Of a DNA stretch of 64,000 bases, positions 1 to 8,377 are shown piece by piece (positions within the stretch are counted from its first letter, which is position 1; each line of letters opens with the position of its first letter). The notes under the pieces are model-generated. The model did not search any database, was not told the origin of the DNA, and saw only the letters and a program-made list of their open reading frames with translations. The DNA lies in NCBI RefSeq assembly GCF_000425145.1, contig NZ_AULF01000017.1, positions 1 to 64,000 on the forward strand. Reading direction: 5' to 3'. Origin of the DNA: Pedobacter glucosidilyticus DSM 23534 (GTDB lineage Bacteria > Bacteroidota > Bacteroidia > Sphingobacteriales > Sphingobacteriaceae). The translations under genes and the position numbers were made by a program.

Positions 1-2
1 AA

Positions 3-146
3 GAGTACGATACATTTAAAGAATTTATTAGAAATACTTTTGCCCGAGGAAAACGAGAAGCAGAAAGTAAGGAAAATGCTGAAGATAGAAGAAAAACGTT
101 AAGCAAACCTATTATCGTTACCCCAAAAGAAGAAGAGGAAAATTAA
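3..146 (+). CDS. C-terminal end of an unidentified protein (cut by window start)
   Basis: An open frame enters from the left edge in frame 3 and ends at TAA 144-146, leaving 47 residues (starts EYDTFKEFIR, ends TPKEEEEN). The tail is highly charged, with a basic middle and an acidic end, as in disordered C-termini. It converges on ribBA with only 28 bases between the stops. I do not recognise the family from this fragment. The other two forward frames hit stops earlier in the segment, so this is the most likely coding frame but not a certain one. Confidence 0.5.
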   Translation, partial: EYDTFKEFIRNTFARGKREAESKENAEDRRKTLSKPIIVTPKEEEEN

Positions 147-174
147 TTTCTTAACCTTCCTCTTTCTATTAAAA

Positions 175-1380
175 TTATCTTTCTTTCATGATGGTATGAC
201 CCATTTTATCTCTTTTAGCTTTTAAGTAGAGTTCGTTATGCTTGTTAGATTCAATTTCTATTGGTACATTATCAACTACTTCTAAGCCGTAACCTATTAA
301 ACCCGCTCTTTTTGTAGGATTATTAGACATTAATTTCATCTTTCTAACACCTAAGCTCCTGATAATCTGAGCCCCTACCCCATAATCTCTTTCATCCATA
401 CCAAAACCTAAAGCTATATTAGCTTCAAAAGTATCCATTCCGTTTTCTTGTAGATTATAGCTTTTTAGTTTATTTACCAAGCCTATGCCTCTACCCTCTT
501 GGTTCATGTAAACAATTAAACCCTTCCCTTCTTTCTCTATCATCTCCATGGCTTTATGTAATTGCGGACCACAATCGCATCTGCAAGAGCCAAAAATATC
601 TCCAGTGATACAAGAACTATGTACCCTAACCAGGATAGGTTCATCGTCTTCCCAACTTCCTTTCACAAGTGCTAAATGGTTTTCTCCGGTATTAACCTGA
701 GTAAAAGCAACCATTTCAAAATCACCCCATTCTGTTGGCAATTTAACAGATACTTCTTTTTTGATAAGGGACTCGGTTCTTAAACGATAGCTAATTAAAT
801 CCTGAATAGAAACAATCTTCATATCCAGTTCCTTTGCCATTTCTAGTAGTTCTGGTAAGCGAGCCATTTCACCTTCTTCATTCATGATTTCACAAATCAC
901 TCCGGCAGGTTCAAAACCGGCTAGTTCTGCTAGATCAACCGCAGCTTCTGTATGTCCGGCTCTTCTAATAACACCACCATTTTTAGAAATTAAAGGAAAA
1001 ATATGTCCTGGTCTACCTAAATCTTCCGCTTTTATTTTAGGGTCTATAAGCGCCATAATAGTTTTAGAACGGTCTGATGCAGATATACCGGTGGTGCAAC
1101 CGTGACCAATCAGATCAATCGAAACCGTAAAATTGGTTTCAAAAGTGGCTGTGTTTTTACCTACCATAAGTTCAAGGTTTAGCTCACGACATCTATCTGT
1201 TGTGATAGGAGCACAAATTAAACCTCTTCCATGCTTAGCCATAAAGTTAATCACTTCTGGTGTGGCGTTACGAGCAGCTGTTAAAAAATCCCCCTCATTT
1301 TCGCGGTCTTCATCATCTACAACTATGATGATTTTACCTGCTTTAATATCCTCAATTGCTTCTTCTATTGTATTAAGCAT
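175..1380 (-). CDS. ribBA: Bifunctional DHBP synthase / GTP cyclohydrolase II (RibBA)
   Basis: This protein catalyses the two entry steps of riboflavin synthesis: ribulose 5-phosphate to 3,4-dihydroxy-2-butanone 4-phosphate, and GTP ring opening. The N-terminal RibB half carries [11 protein letters not shown] (22-32), [16 protein letters not shown] (92-107) and [11 protein letters not shown] (140-150). The C-terminal RibA half carries [16 protein letters not shown] (255-270), with the three zinc cysteines, and [16 protein letters not shown] (293-308). The length of 401 aa is normal for the fusion. The start is the ATG giving [16 protein letters not shown], which matches the family N-terminus. 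It is a cytosolic housekeeping enzyme transcribed apart from its neighbours. Confidence 0.97.
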   Translation of the reverse strand: MLNTIEEAIEDIKAGKIIIVVDDEDRENEGDFLTAARNATPEVINFMAKHGRGLICAPITTDRCRELNLELMVGKNTATFETNFTVSIDLIGHGCTTGISASDRSKTIMALIDPKIKAEDLGRPGHIFPLISKNGGVIRRAGHTEAAVDLAELAGFEPAGVICEIMNEEGEMARLPELLEMAKELDMKIVSIQDLISYRLRTESLIKKEVSVKLPTEWGDFEMVAFTQVNTGENHLALVKGSWEDDEPILVRVHSSCITGDIFGSCRCDCGPQLHKAMEMIEKEGKGLIVYMNQEGRGIGLVNKLKSYNLQENGMDTFEANIALGFGMDERDYGVGAQIIRSLGVRKMKLMSNNPTKRAGLIGYGLEVVDNVPIEIESNKHNELYLKAKRDKMGHTIMKER

Positions 1381-1515
1381 GTTTTATAATTTATGTATCT
1401 AAAACGTAAACAAATATTGGCTACAAAGTTTAGTTTTTTTGATACAGACAAATTTAATGATTTTAAATACCAATTTTATGTTTGGATGGTTTATAGCGTC
1501 AAGCCTTTGCAATAA

Positions 1516-2958
1516 TTACTGAATATTTTTTTCTTTCCTTTTCAGTAATTTCTTAAAGAAATTTTTATAGGAATCTGTATCAAAAAGTGCAGAATCTACC
1601 GTTGCCTTGTAAGTTAAAAATAATCCTAGAGGGGTAAGTACAAATATAGCTATCCACATTCCCATTACTGGTGATAGCGAACCTTCTTTAACAGATTTCT
1701 CGCCAACGGTACTGATGACATGATAGACCAAAAAGAAAATAACAGAAACTACTACAGGTAAACCTAAACCACCTTTTCTTATAATTGCACCCAAAGGAGC
1801 TCCTATGAAGAAAAGAACTAAACAAGAAACAGATAGGGTAAATTTACGGTTATACTCTACTAAATACCTTCTAATGGTTTTCATAAACTCTTCTGCTTGA
1901 AAAGTATGAGTTTCTAAACCATCTTTAGCATATCTAACATTATCAAGTGCAGCAGTTACAGCAGCGGCATGCTGGGCGCTATCTAAACCTGCTAAAACAC
2001 CATCTTTTTTAAAATTCAAACCCGTTTTCCCTACTGCAGAACCATACTTAGCTGTGCCATAGTATATTTTGTAGTAAGACTCTAAAGATTTTGCTCCTAA
2101 AGTTCTAATGCTATCATACCTCACCCTAGTATCTTTCTCGGCAGAATCCAACTCTTTCAAATTCATCATCTGAAAGTTGTTTTTAAATAAATTTTCATCC
2201 TCCCTTTTGAAATTAAATGATGATAAATCAAAACGTTGTTCGGTTTCCTTGAAATTAAAGCGTGTTAAACGTTCTCTAGGATCATATCCTTTCCCATTAC
2301 TTTCTTCGTACCGTACACCATCTTTAAGTTTAAGAATAAGGAATTTTTTATCCTCAGTCTTGTACATTTCACCTTCATTAGCCATCAACACATTTGTATT
2401 TCCTGTTCCTTTAGATTGGTCGTAAATGACGATATCTTTTAAGACATCACCACTATCTGTTTGTAGCTTTTGCTTAACTCTGATAGAGTAACCCGGGATA
2501 CTATTATTAAAAACGCCTTCTTCTATTAAAAAAGCTGCCTTTTGATTTCTAACATCATAAAGTAAAGAACCCATTTTTAGATTAGCAACGGGCAGCATAA
2601 AATCTGAAAAAAGGAAGGCTGCAATACTTAAACCTACCACCATAGCTACTAAAGGAGCCATTGCCTTTTGTAAAGAAATACCAGCAGATTTTATGGCAAC
2701 CAATTCGTAATTCTCGCCAAGGTTACCAAAAGTCATGATAGAAGATAACAATACAGCTAAAGGCAATGCCATGGCTACGTTGGTAGCAGCGGCGTACATT
2801 AATAACTGTAGAATTACGTACCACTCGAAACCTTTTCCTATTAAATCATCAATATATTTAAACAGAAAAAGCATCAATAAAACAAACATCACAATAAAAA
2901 ATGTGACGATGAAAGGCCTAATGAAAGCTTTAATTATGAGTAGGTGTACCTTTTTCAC
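1516..2958 (-). CDS. LptF/LptG family permease (YjgP/YjgQ)
   Basis: Inner-membrane component of the LPS transport ABC exporter (LptB2FG), which extracts LPS for delivery to the outer membrane. The 480-aa protein has the family layout: N-terminal TM helices (about 10-35, 55-75, 100-120), a long periplasmic beta-jellyroll region (about 130-360) and three C-terminal TM helices (about 370-465). The segment LSVSCLVLFFIGAPLGAIIRKGGLG is the typical post-jellyroll TM signature. LptF and LptG cannot be told apart here. The start codon is GTG at 2958-2956. A -7 promoter element lies only four bases upstream, so the message may be leaderless or the true start slightly downstream. Confidence 0.92.
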   Translation of the reverse strand: MKKVHLLIIKAFIRPFIVTFFIVMFVLLMLFLFKYIDDLIGKGFEWYVILQLLMYAAATNVAMALPLAVLLSSIMTFGNLGENYELVAIKSAGISLQKAMAPLVAMVVGLSIAAFLFSDFMLPVANLKMGSLLYDVRNQKAAFLIEEGVFNNSIPGYSIRVKQKLQTDSGDVLKDIVIYDQSKGTGNTNVLMANEGEMYKTEDKKFLILKLKDGVRYEESNGKGYDPRERLTRFNFKETEQRFDLSSFNFKREDENLFKNNFQMMNLKELDSAEKDTRVRYDSIRTLGAKSLESYYKIYYGTAKYGSAVGKTGLNFKKDGVLAGLDSAQHAAAVTAALDNVRYAKDGLETHTFQAEEFMKTIRRYLVEYNRKFTLSVSCLVLFFIGAPLGAIIRKGGLGLPVVVSVIFFLVYHVISTVGEKSVKEGSLSPVMGMWIAIFVLTPLGLFLTYKATVDSALFDTDSYKNFFKKLLKRKEKNIQ

Positions 2959-2962
2959 TTTG

Positions 2963-2970
2963 CAAAAGTA
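2963..2970 (-). promoter_or_regulatory. Bacteroidota -7 element before the LptF/LptG gene
   Basis: On the minus strand the sequence is TACTTTTG, a perfect match to the Bacteroidota consensus TAnnTTTG. It ends four bases before the GTG codon at 2958, so transcription would begin at or near that codon. No clear -33 TTG was confirmed. Confidence 0.45.
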
Positions 2971-2977
2971 GCAAAAA

Positions 2978-3361
2978 TCAGGCTCCTATAACACTTAAAA
3001 GGTTTTCTATTTGGATATTCCAAATTAATTGGCGGTCTTTTAGATTTTCTGGAAGTGCAAAATCTGTAATAACCAATGCTACATCATTGGTTAACTCATC
3101 CTTGATAATCTCTAACTCAAAAAACGTATAAGGTTCATCATCTAACCAAGCAAATTTAACAGATTTAGACTCCTTTGAAGATAACATTTTGGCTTTTTGT
3201 TCTTCTCCATCATCCCATACAAAAGTATAAACATGATCTTTAAAATAAACGTCATCAGCAAACCATTGGGACAATCCATTAGGTTCACTTATAAAACCAT
3301 ATAAAATTTTTGGTGAGCATTTAATCTCGTATTCTAATGTAAACTTAACTTTATCAGCCAT
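2978..3361 (-). CDS. START-like (AHSA1-type) domain protein
   Basis: A 127-aa single-domain protein of the START/Bet v1 fold, widespread in Bacteroidota and annotated there as START-like domain protein. The N-terminal strand FTLEYEIKCSPKILYGFISEPNGLSQWFAD is typical of AHSA1/polyketide-cyclase-like helix-grip folds. There is no signal peptide, so it is cytosolic. It lies 19 bases upstream of the LptF/LptG gene on the same strand, but that gene has its own promoter-like element in the gap. Ligand and role are unknown; binding of a small hydrophobic molecule is only a fold-based guess. Confidence 0.85.
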   Translation of the reverse strand: MADKVKFTLEYEIKCSPKILYGFISEPNGLSQWFADDVYFKDHVYTFVWDDGEEQKAKMLSSKESKSVKFAWLDDEPYTFFELEIIKDELTNDVALVITDFALPENLKDRQLIWNIQIENLLSVIGA

Positions 3362-3440
3362 GTATAAGATGTATAAATTGCCAGAGTAAAAAATATCAAA
3401 GTTTTTTTCACAAACTTTTCTAAAGAAAGGTATTTTACTT

Positions 3441-3448
3441 TATATTTG
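3441..3448 (+). promoter_or_regulatory. Bacteroidota -7 element upstream of the tRNA gene
   Basis: TATATTTG matches TAnnTTTG exactly and lies about 108 bases before the mature tRNA 5' end. This would give a precursor with a leader of roughly 100 nt. The leader contains a small possible hairpin (GTCTTT ... AAAAGAC). A -33 element is not obvious. Confidence 0.4.
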
Positions 3449-3556
3449 CAAACCTTTTCAAAAAGACCATATAGGAATAGGATAATTTAAGTGTCTTTGA
3501 TTTTTATATAAAAGACCACCAGAATTAAACTCTGGTTAAAATACAAGTAAGCCCTT

Positions 3557-3630
3557 GGCGGGGTAGCTCAGATGGTTAGAGCGCAGGATTCATAACCCTG
3601 AGGTCGGCAGTTCGATCCTGCTCCCCGCTA
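3557..3630 (+). tRNA. tRNA with CAU anticodon (elongator Met, or Ile2)
   Basis: A 74-nt cloverleaf. The acceptor stem GGCGGGG pairs with CCCCGCT (one G-U), the D-arm is GCTC..GAGC, the anticodon loop TTCATAA holds CAT, the T-arm is GGCAG-TTCGATC-CTGCT, and the discriminator base is A. CCA is not encoded. The initiator hallmarks (three G-C pairs at the base of the anticodon stem and an unpaired 1-72) are absent. It is therefore elongator tRNA-Met or the lysidine-modified tRNA-Ile(CAU), and sequence reading alone does not settle which. There is an A-C mismatch at 31-39. Confidence 0.95.
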
Positions 3631-3640
3631 CTACAACCAA

Positions 3641-3665
3641 AAGCCACTTAAAGTGGCTTTTTTTG
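3641..3665 (+). terminator. Intrinsic terminator after the tRNA
   Basis: The stem AAGCCAC / GTGGCTT has a short TTAAA loop and is followed directly by a run of seven T, ten bases past the tRNA 3' end. This is a textbook Rho-independent terminator. The 248 bases from there to the next gene show no further feature I can support. Confidence 0.85.
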
Positions 3666-3913
3666 TTTATGTTTTAAAATTCAAGTAGTTTATTTTCTAA
3701 TGATTAATTGTTATCGTCTTTATAAATGAGCAAAATTTAGACGTGTATTTTTTTCCCCTAATCGGGAAATCAACATTACACAACCTGTCCGAATCAGAAA
3801 TAATAGTTTATTTTAACAAACAACCACAACAATAAAACAGTTAATATTTCTTTAAAATTAAAAAATAAACTGGTATCTGCTTTGTTACCCCAATAAAAAA
3901 CAATTATTTGTAA

Positions 3914-6900
3914 ATGATAAATTTTGTACTTAAGTATTCGAGAAAGTCTTTACTCTTTCTGTTTTTATTAAGTTGCTTTTCTACCCTAGCCCAACCTAAT
4001 AAAGATGGTAATTTAACTATAACCACAGCAAAAACTGTTGTGAATAGATATACAAGAGTTGTAGCAGACATCAATGCAGGAACTAATAAAATTATTGTTA
4101 GTGATATTAATGATTTAAACAGGGATAATATCACCTATTTACCTGCCGGTTATACGACCAATAATAGTGTTTTTGCAAATAATGTTTTAGCTAATGGCGA
4201 TTTAATTTTGATTTATCAGGCACAGGGTGCCAGAATAAACACTTCAAACACCGTTAATTATGGTGATATTTTAGATTTTAACGGTGCTGGACGATACGAG
4301 TTTGCTTATGTAGAAAGCACAAACGGAAATGAAATAACGTTAATTTGCGGTACTAAGTTATCTTATTTCTCTAGATTTTATGTACAGGTAATAAGGGTTC
4401 CACAATACAATAGCCTCACTATAAATACAGGCGCTAGCGTAACGTCTATTCCTTGGGGTTCACCATCTTTTGGTACAGACCCTGATAGGAATGGTGACAT
4501 CAACGGAATAACATTAGCCCCATCCTCTTTAACCAGAAGAAGAGGTGGTTTTACTGCCATACATGCTACAAATATTGTAAACAATGGCTCCATCAACAGT
4601 AATTTTGCTGGGTTTAGAGGTGGTACTATAGACCCTTACACTAATGTGGCAGGATCGGAAATTGTTAAAGAATATCGATCTAAAGATCCTAATAGAGGTG
4701 CGGAAAAAGGAGAAAGTATTGCTGGTTATCGCGAAGACTATGAAGACCGACCTTATCCTAATACGATAGAAATTGGTAGATGGGGCCGTGGTGCACCTGC
4801 CAATGGTGGTGGTGGCGGTAACGCTCACAACGCAGGCGGCGGCGGTGGCTCTAATGGAGGAAACCCTAACAACTGGTTTAGAGGTGCTGGAGTCATGAAT
4901 GATTTTGGGGGCTCTTGTGCTTCAGATGCCTGGAAGCTAGATCCTGATTATATTGCGAATAACAATCAACTAACAAATTCTTCTGGTGGTGGTAGAGGTG
5001 GCTATACTTTTGCGGGACTAATAAATTTCGCCTTGGTTGATGGAGATGCTTGTACTGTAGGGCCTTCTTATGCTGCAAATGAAATTGCTCCAAATATCCC
5101 TCCTACTGATATTTTAAACATCAGTTGGGGTGGAGATTATAGAGTAGCAGCCGGAGGTTTAGGTGGCAGACCTTTAATATCTCCAAACTTAAGAAATCAA
5201 TTGTTTTTTGGTGGCGGTGGTGGTGCTGGAGATGGTAATGATTCTTCTAATAGCGACGGCGGCGATGGCGGAGGTATACTTTTCTTAATCGTATCTAATG
5301 GATTAACCGGAAACGGCTCTATAGAAGCCAATGGAGAAGACGCTACTAATACTATAAATACTAACAATGATGCTCCAGGCGGTGGTGGTGGCGGTGGTAC
5401 AGTACTTATCCAGTCTAATACTATTGCCAGTACGTTAACTATCAATGCTAATGGTGGTAAAGGTGGCTCGCAACTGATCACCAATTTCGAATCTGAAGGT
5501 CCGGGCGGTGGTGGCGGTGGTGGTGTAATTTCTATTAACGCTACTAGCGATGCATCAATAAAAAATGTTAAAGGTGGGATAAACGGCAGAACAACCTCTT
5601 TAGCTATGACAGAATTTCTGGCCAATGGCTCTACCAGTGGTAGCGAAGGCTCAATCATCAATATACCTATTAGGTTAGATGTTGGTGCTTGTGACGTTGA
5701 TTTAGAGATTAGAAAAACTATCAATAACAACACACCTAATGTTAATAGTAATGTAACCTTCACTTTAGAGGCTATTAACAATGGCCCTGGTGATATAACA
5801 GGTGTTGTAGTTGAAGATTTATTACCAAATGGATATACGCTTGTAAGCACTAGCGCAACCAAAGGAAGTTACACAACACCTAACTGGAATATAGGCAGTT
5901 TAACAGCTAGCGAAAGAGCTACTTTAACTGTTGTAGCAACTGTATTATTAAATGGTAGCTATACCAATACTGCGGTTATAAGAGGCGATAAATCTGACTC
6001 AAATGTAGCTAATAATACTTCTACGGTTACACCAAGTCCAAGAGGAATTGCTGATTTAGAAGTAACTAAAACACTACCAAGTAATTATCAAGTGGCGGGT
6101 ACTACAACTTCTTTTACCATAACTGTAAAAAACAACGGACCAAGCGTTGCCAGAAACATTATTGTTAATGATGTACTACCAACAGGTTATACTTTAGTAA
6201 GTGCAACTTCTTCTGCAGGTATTTGGAATGCTCCAAACTGGGTTTTAGATATCCTTAACAGCGGACAAAGCCAAACTCTAGTAATTTCTGCTACTGTTAA
6301 TGCTACAGGCAATTATACCAATACAGCAACGGTTAGTTCAAGCTCTCAAACAGACCCCAATCCGTTAAATAATATTTCAACCATTACGCCAAAAGTAATT
6401 GGCGCAGGTAATGATGCCGGTAATGTTAATGGAAAAACTGGTGGTGTAGCCATTGTAAATATTTTAGTTAACGATAATTTAAATGGCTTACCAGCATCTG
6501 TTAATAATGTTGATATTATCCAAATTAGCACTACCAATAGCACCATCAACATCAGTACAAATAATGGGCAGGTTGTGGTACCACCAGGTACTGTCCCAGG
6601 CATATATACCATCAATTACAGGATTACCGATAAAACAGACCCTTTAAATACGACTACAGCTACTGTAATTGTAACGGTTAATAGTTCACCTGTATTAGGT
6701 TTGGCAAAATCTGCAAGTGCGGTTGCGGTAGATGCAAACGGAATTAATACAGTAACTTATACCATCACAGCAGAAAACTTAGGTAATATTGAACTTAATA
6801 ATCTTAATATTACAGATAATTTAAGAGTTACTTTTCCTGATCCATTAGAATTTAATTTAATAGGAGGATTAACCACTACAGGCAACTTAATTGCTAATAA

Positions 6901-7429
6901 TAGTTTTAATGGTATTTCTGTTATCAATCTTTTAAATGGTGGCAGTTTAATACCTGGCGAAAGACAAAGCGTAAGTTTTACACTTCAAATCAATACCAAG
7001 AAAAAAAATGGTACTTACCTAAATACAGCTAATGCAACTGCTGAGAGTATAGACGGAACGGTTAATGATACTTCTACTAATGGTATAAACAGCGACCCTG
7101 ATAATAGTGGTGTACCTGATGAACAAATACCTACACCTGTTATCTTAAGAGGAACTTCTATTTATATTCCAGAAGGTTTTTCTCCTAACGGCGATAGTAC
7201 TCATGATAATTTTGTTATAGAAAATCCTAATAATGATTTATTACTATTAGAAATTTATAATAGATGGGGTAATCTTGTATTTAAAGATCCAAACTATCAA
7301 AATACATGGAACGGTATTTCAAATCTAGGTATAAGAATAGGTGAAGACCTCCCAGACGGAACATACTTTTATATCCTCATTGTAAATCAACAAGAAAGAT
7401 ATACTGGCTATATCACGCTAAAGAGATAA
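3914..7429 (+). CDS. Large T9SS type-B-CTD adhesin with DUF11 repeats
   Basis: A 1171-aa secreted protein. A signal peptide (1-26, ending STLAQ) is followed by a region with many Gly-rich runs (about 296-540). Two clear DUF11 conserved-repeat domains start at DLEIRKTI (about 596) and DLEVTKTL (about 714), with further beta-sandwich material after them. The C-terminal gliding-motility/CHU_C type-B sorting domain (about 1082-1171) contains IPEGFSPNGDSTHDNF, NRWGNLVF and LPDGTYFYIL. Type-B CTDs direct export by the type IX secretion system. The gene is followed after 4 bases by a PorP/SprF-like barrel and then an OmpA protein, its probable dedicated export and anchoring partners. An adhesive or surface role is inferred from domains. 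Confidence 0.9.
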   Translation: MINFVLKYSRKSLLFLFLLSCFSTLAQPNKDGNLTITTAKTVVNRYTRVVADINAGTNKIIVSDINDLNRDNITYLPAGYTTNNSVFANNVLANGDLILIYQAQGARINTSNTVNYGDILDFNGAGRYEFAYVESTNGNEITLICGTKLSYFSRFYVQVIRVPQYNSLTINTGASVTSIPWGSPSFGTDPDRNGDINGITLAPSSLTRRRGGFTAIHATNIVNNGSINSNFAGFRGGTIDPYTNVAGSEIVKEYRSKDPNRGAEKGESIAGYREDYEDRPYPNTIEIGRWGRGAPANGGGGGNAHNAGGGGGSNGGNPNNWFRGAGVMNDFGGSCASDAWKLDPDYIANNNQLTNSSGGGRGGYTFAGLINFALVDGDACTVGPSYAANEIAPNIPPTDILNISWGGDYRVAAGGLGGRPLISPNLRNQLFFGGGGGAGDGNDSSNSDGGDGGGILFLIVSNGLTGNGSIEANGEDATNTINTNNDAPGGGGGGGTVLIQSNTIASTLTINANGGKGGSQLITNFESEGPGGGGGGGVISINATSDASIKNVKGGINGRTTSLAMTEFLANGSTSGSEGSIINIPIRLDVGACDVDLEIRKTINNNTPNVNSNVTFTLEAINNGPGDITGVVVEDLLPNGYTLVSTSATKGSYTTPNWNIGSLTASERATLTVVATVLLNGSYTNTAVIRGDKSDSNVANNTSTVTPSPRGIADLEVTKTLPSNYQVAGTTTSFTITVKNNGPSVARNIIVNDVLPTGYTLVSATSSAGIWNAPNWVLDILNSGQSQTLVISATVNATGNYTNTATVSSSSQTDPNPLNNISTITPKVIGAGNDAGNVNGKTGGVAIVNILVNDNLNGLPASVNNVDIIQISTTNSTINISTNNGQVVVPPGTVPGIYTINYRITDKTDPLNTTTATVIVTVNSSPVLGLAKSASAVAVDANGINTVTYTITAENLGNIELNNLNITDNLRVTFPDPLEFNLIGGLTTTGNLIANNSFNGISVINLLNGGSLIPGERQSVSFTLQINTKKKNGTYLNTANATAESIDGTVNDTSTNGINSDPDNSGVPDEQIPTPVILRGTSIYIPEGFSPNGDSTHDNFVIENPNNDLLLLEIYNRWGNLVFKDPNYQNTWNGISNLGIRIGEDLPDGTYFYILIVNQQERYTGYITLKR

Positions 7430-7433
7430 TAAT

Positions 7434-8372
7434 ATGTACACAACATCAAAATATATCATCGGCTTTTTGCTTGCTTTCTTTTGTATAAACGTCGTTTATG
7501 CACAACAAGAAGCCATGTACTCGCAATACATGTTTAATACACTTGCTATTAATCCTGCTTATGCCGGAAGTAGAAATGTTGTAAGCGCAACTGCCTTATA
7601 CAGAAACCAGTGGGTAGGTATTGAAGGAGCGCCAAGTACACAAACTATTTCTTTTGATGGCGCAACATCAAATAAAAAAGTTGGTTTAGGCTTTCAGGTA
7701 TTTAATGACGAAATAGGAATTAGTAAAACTACCGGAGCATTTGCCAGCTATGCGTATCGTATCAGAATGGATAAAGGAACTCTAGCATTTGGTTTACAGG
7801 CGGGTGCAGCATTATATTCTGCTAATTTTAGTCGTGTTGCATTAAATCCAACTGGTGCGCCAGATGTAAGTTTTGCACAAGATGTTAGAACCGTACAACC
7901 CAATTTTGGTGCTGGCGTTTATTATAATTCTGATAAGTTTTATTTGGGTATTTCTGTACCACAAATGCTGGGTAATACCTTAAATAACAATACCAATATA
8001 TCAAGCAGTAGACTTATTGCAAGACAGTATACCCATTTATTTATTGCAGCAGGCTATGTTTTTGATATCAATAAGGATATAAAAATTAAACCATCTGTAT
8101 TGTTTAAAGGTGTACAAGGTGCTCCATTGCAATTAGACATTAATAGCAATGTTTGGTTTTTTGATATCTTTTCTATCGGTTTACAATACCGTACAGAAGC
8201 TGATATAGCAGCTATGACAGAGATTCAGTTAAATTCGCAAATAAGATTTGGTTATGCTTATGATAGAAGCACCACCAGACTTGCAGACTTCAACTCTGGC
8301 AGTCATGAGTTTATGTTACGCTATGAATTTGGTTCTGCAAAATCTAAATTATTATCTCCACGATATTTTTAA
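7434..8372 (+). CDS. PorP/SprF family outer-membrane protein
   Basis: A 312-aa outer-membrane beta-barrel with a signal peptide (ending VVYAQ) and the family opening QEAMYSQYMFNTLAINPAYAGSRN. The alternating hydrophobic strands run to the C-terminus (HEFMLRYEF). PorP/SprF proteins are T9SS accessory barrels; SprF is needed for surface delivery of the type-B-CTD adhesin SprB in Flavobacterium. Its position directly behind a type-B-CTD gene supports a dedicated partner role. It is one of many family paralogues expected per genome, so it is not necessarily the core PorP. Confidence 0.92.
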   Translation: MYTTSKYIIGFLLAFFCINVVYAQQEAMYSQYMFNTLAINPAYAGSRNVVSATALYRNQWVGIEGAPSTQTISFDGATSNKKVGLGFQVFNDEIGISKTTGAFASYAYRIRMDKGTLAFGLQAGAALYSANFSRVALNPTGAPDVSFAQDVRTVQPNFGAGVYYNSDKFYLGISVPQMLGNTLNNNTNISSSRLIARQYTHLFIAAGYVFDINKDIKIKPSVLFKGVQGAPLQLDINSNVWFFDIFSIGLQYRTEADIAAMTEIQLNSQIRFGYAYDRSTTRLADFNSGSHEFMLRYEFGSAKSKLLSPRYF

Positions 8373-8377
8373 GAAAG

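Noticed and set aside
3557-3630. Initiator tRNA-fMet
   Set aside because: The three G-C pairs in the anticodon stem and the unpaired 1-72 position that mark initiators are missing.
5197-5862. 221-codon Pro-rich open frame antisense to the T9SS adhesin
   Set aside because: It is the complement of Gly-codon runs (GGT/GGC) in a gene with clear signal peptide, DUF11 and CTD domains; the Pro-rich product has no family features.
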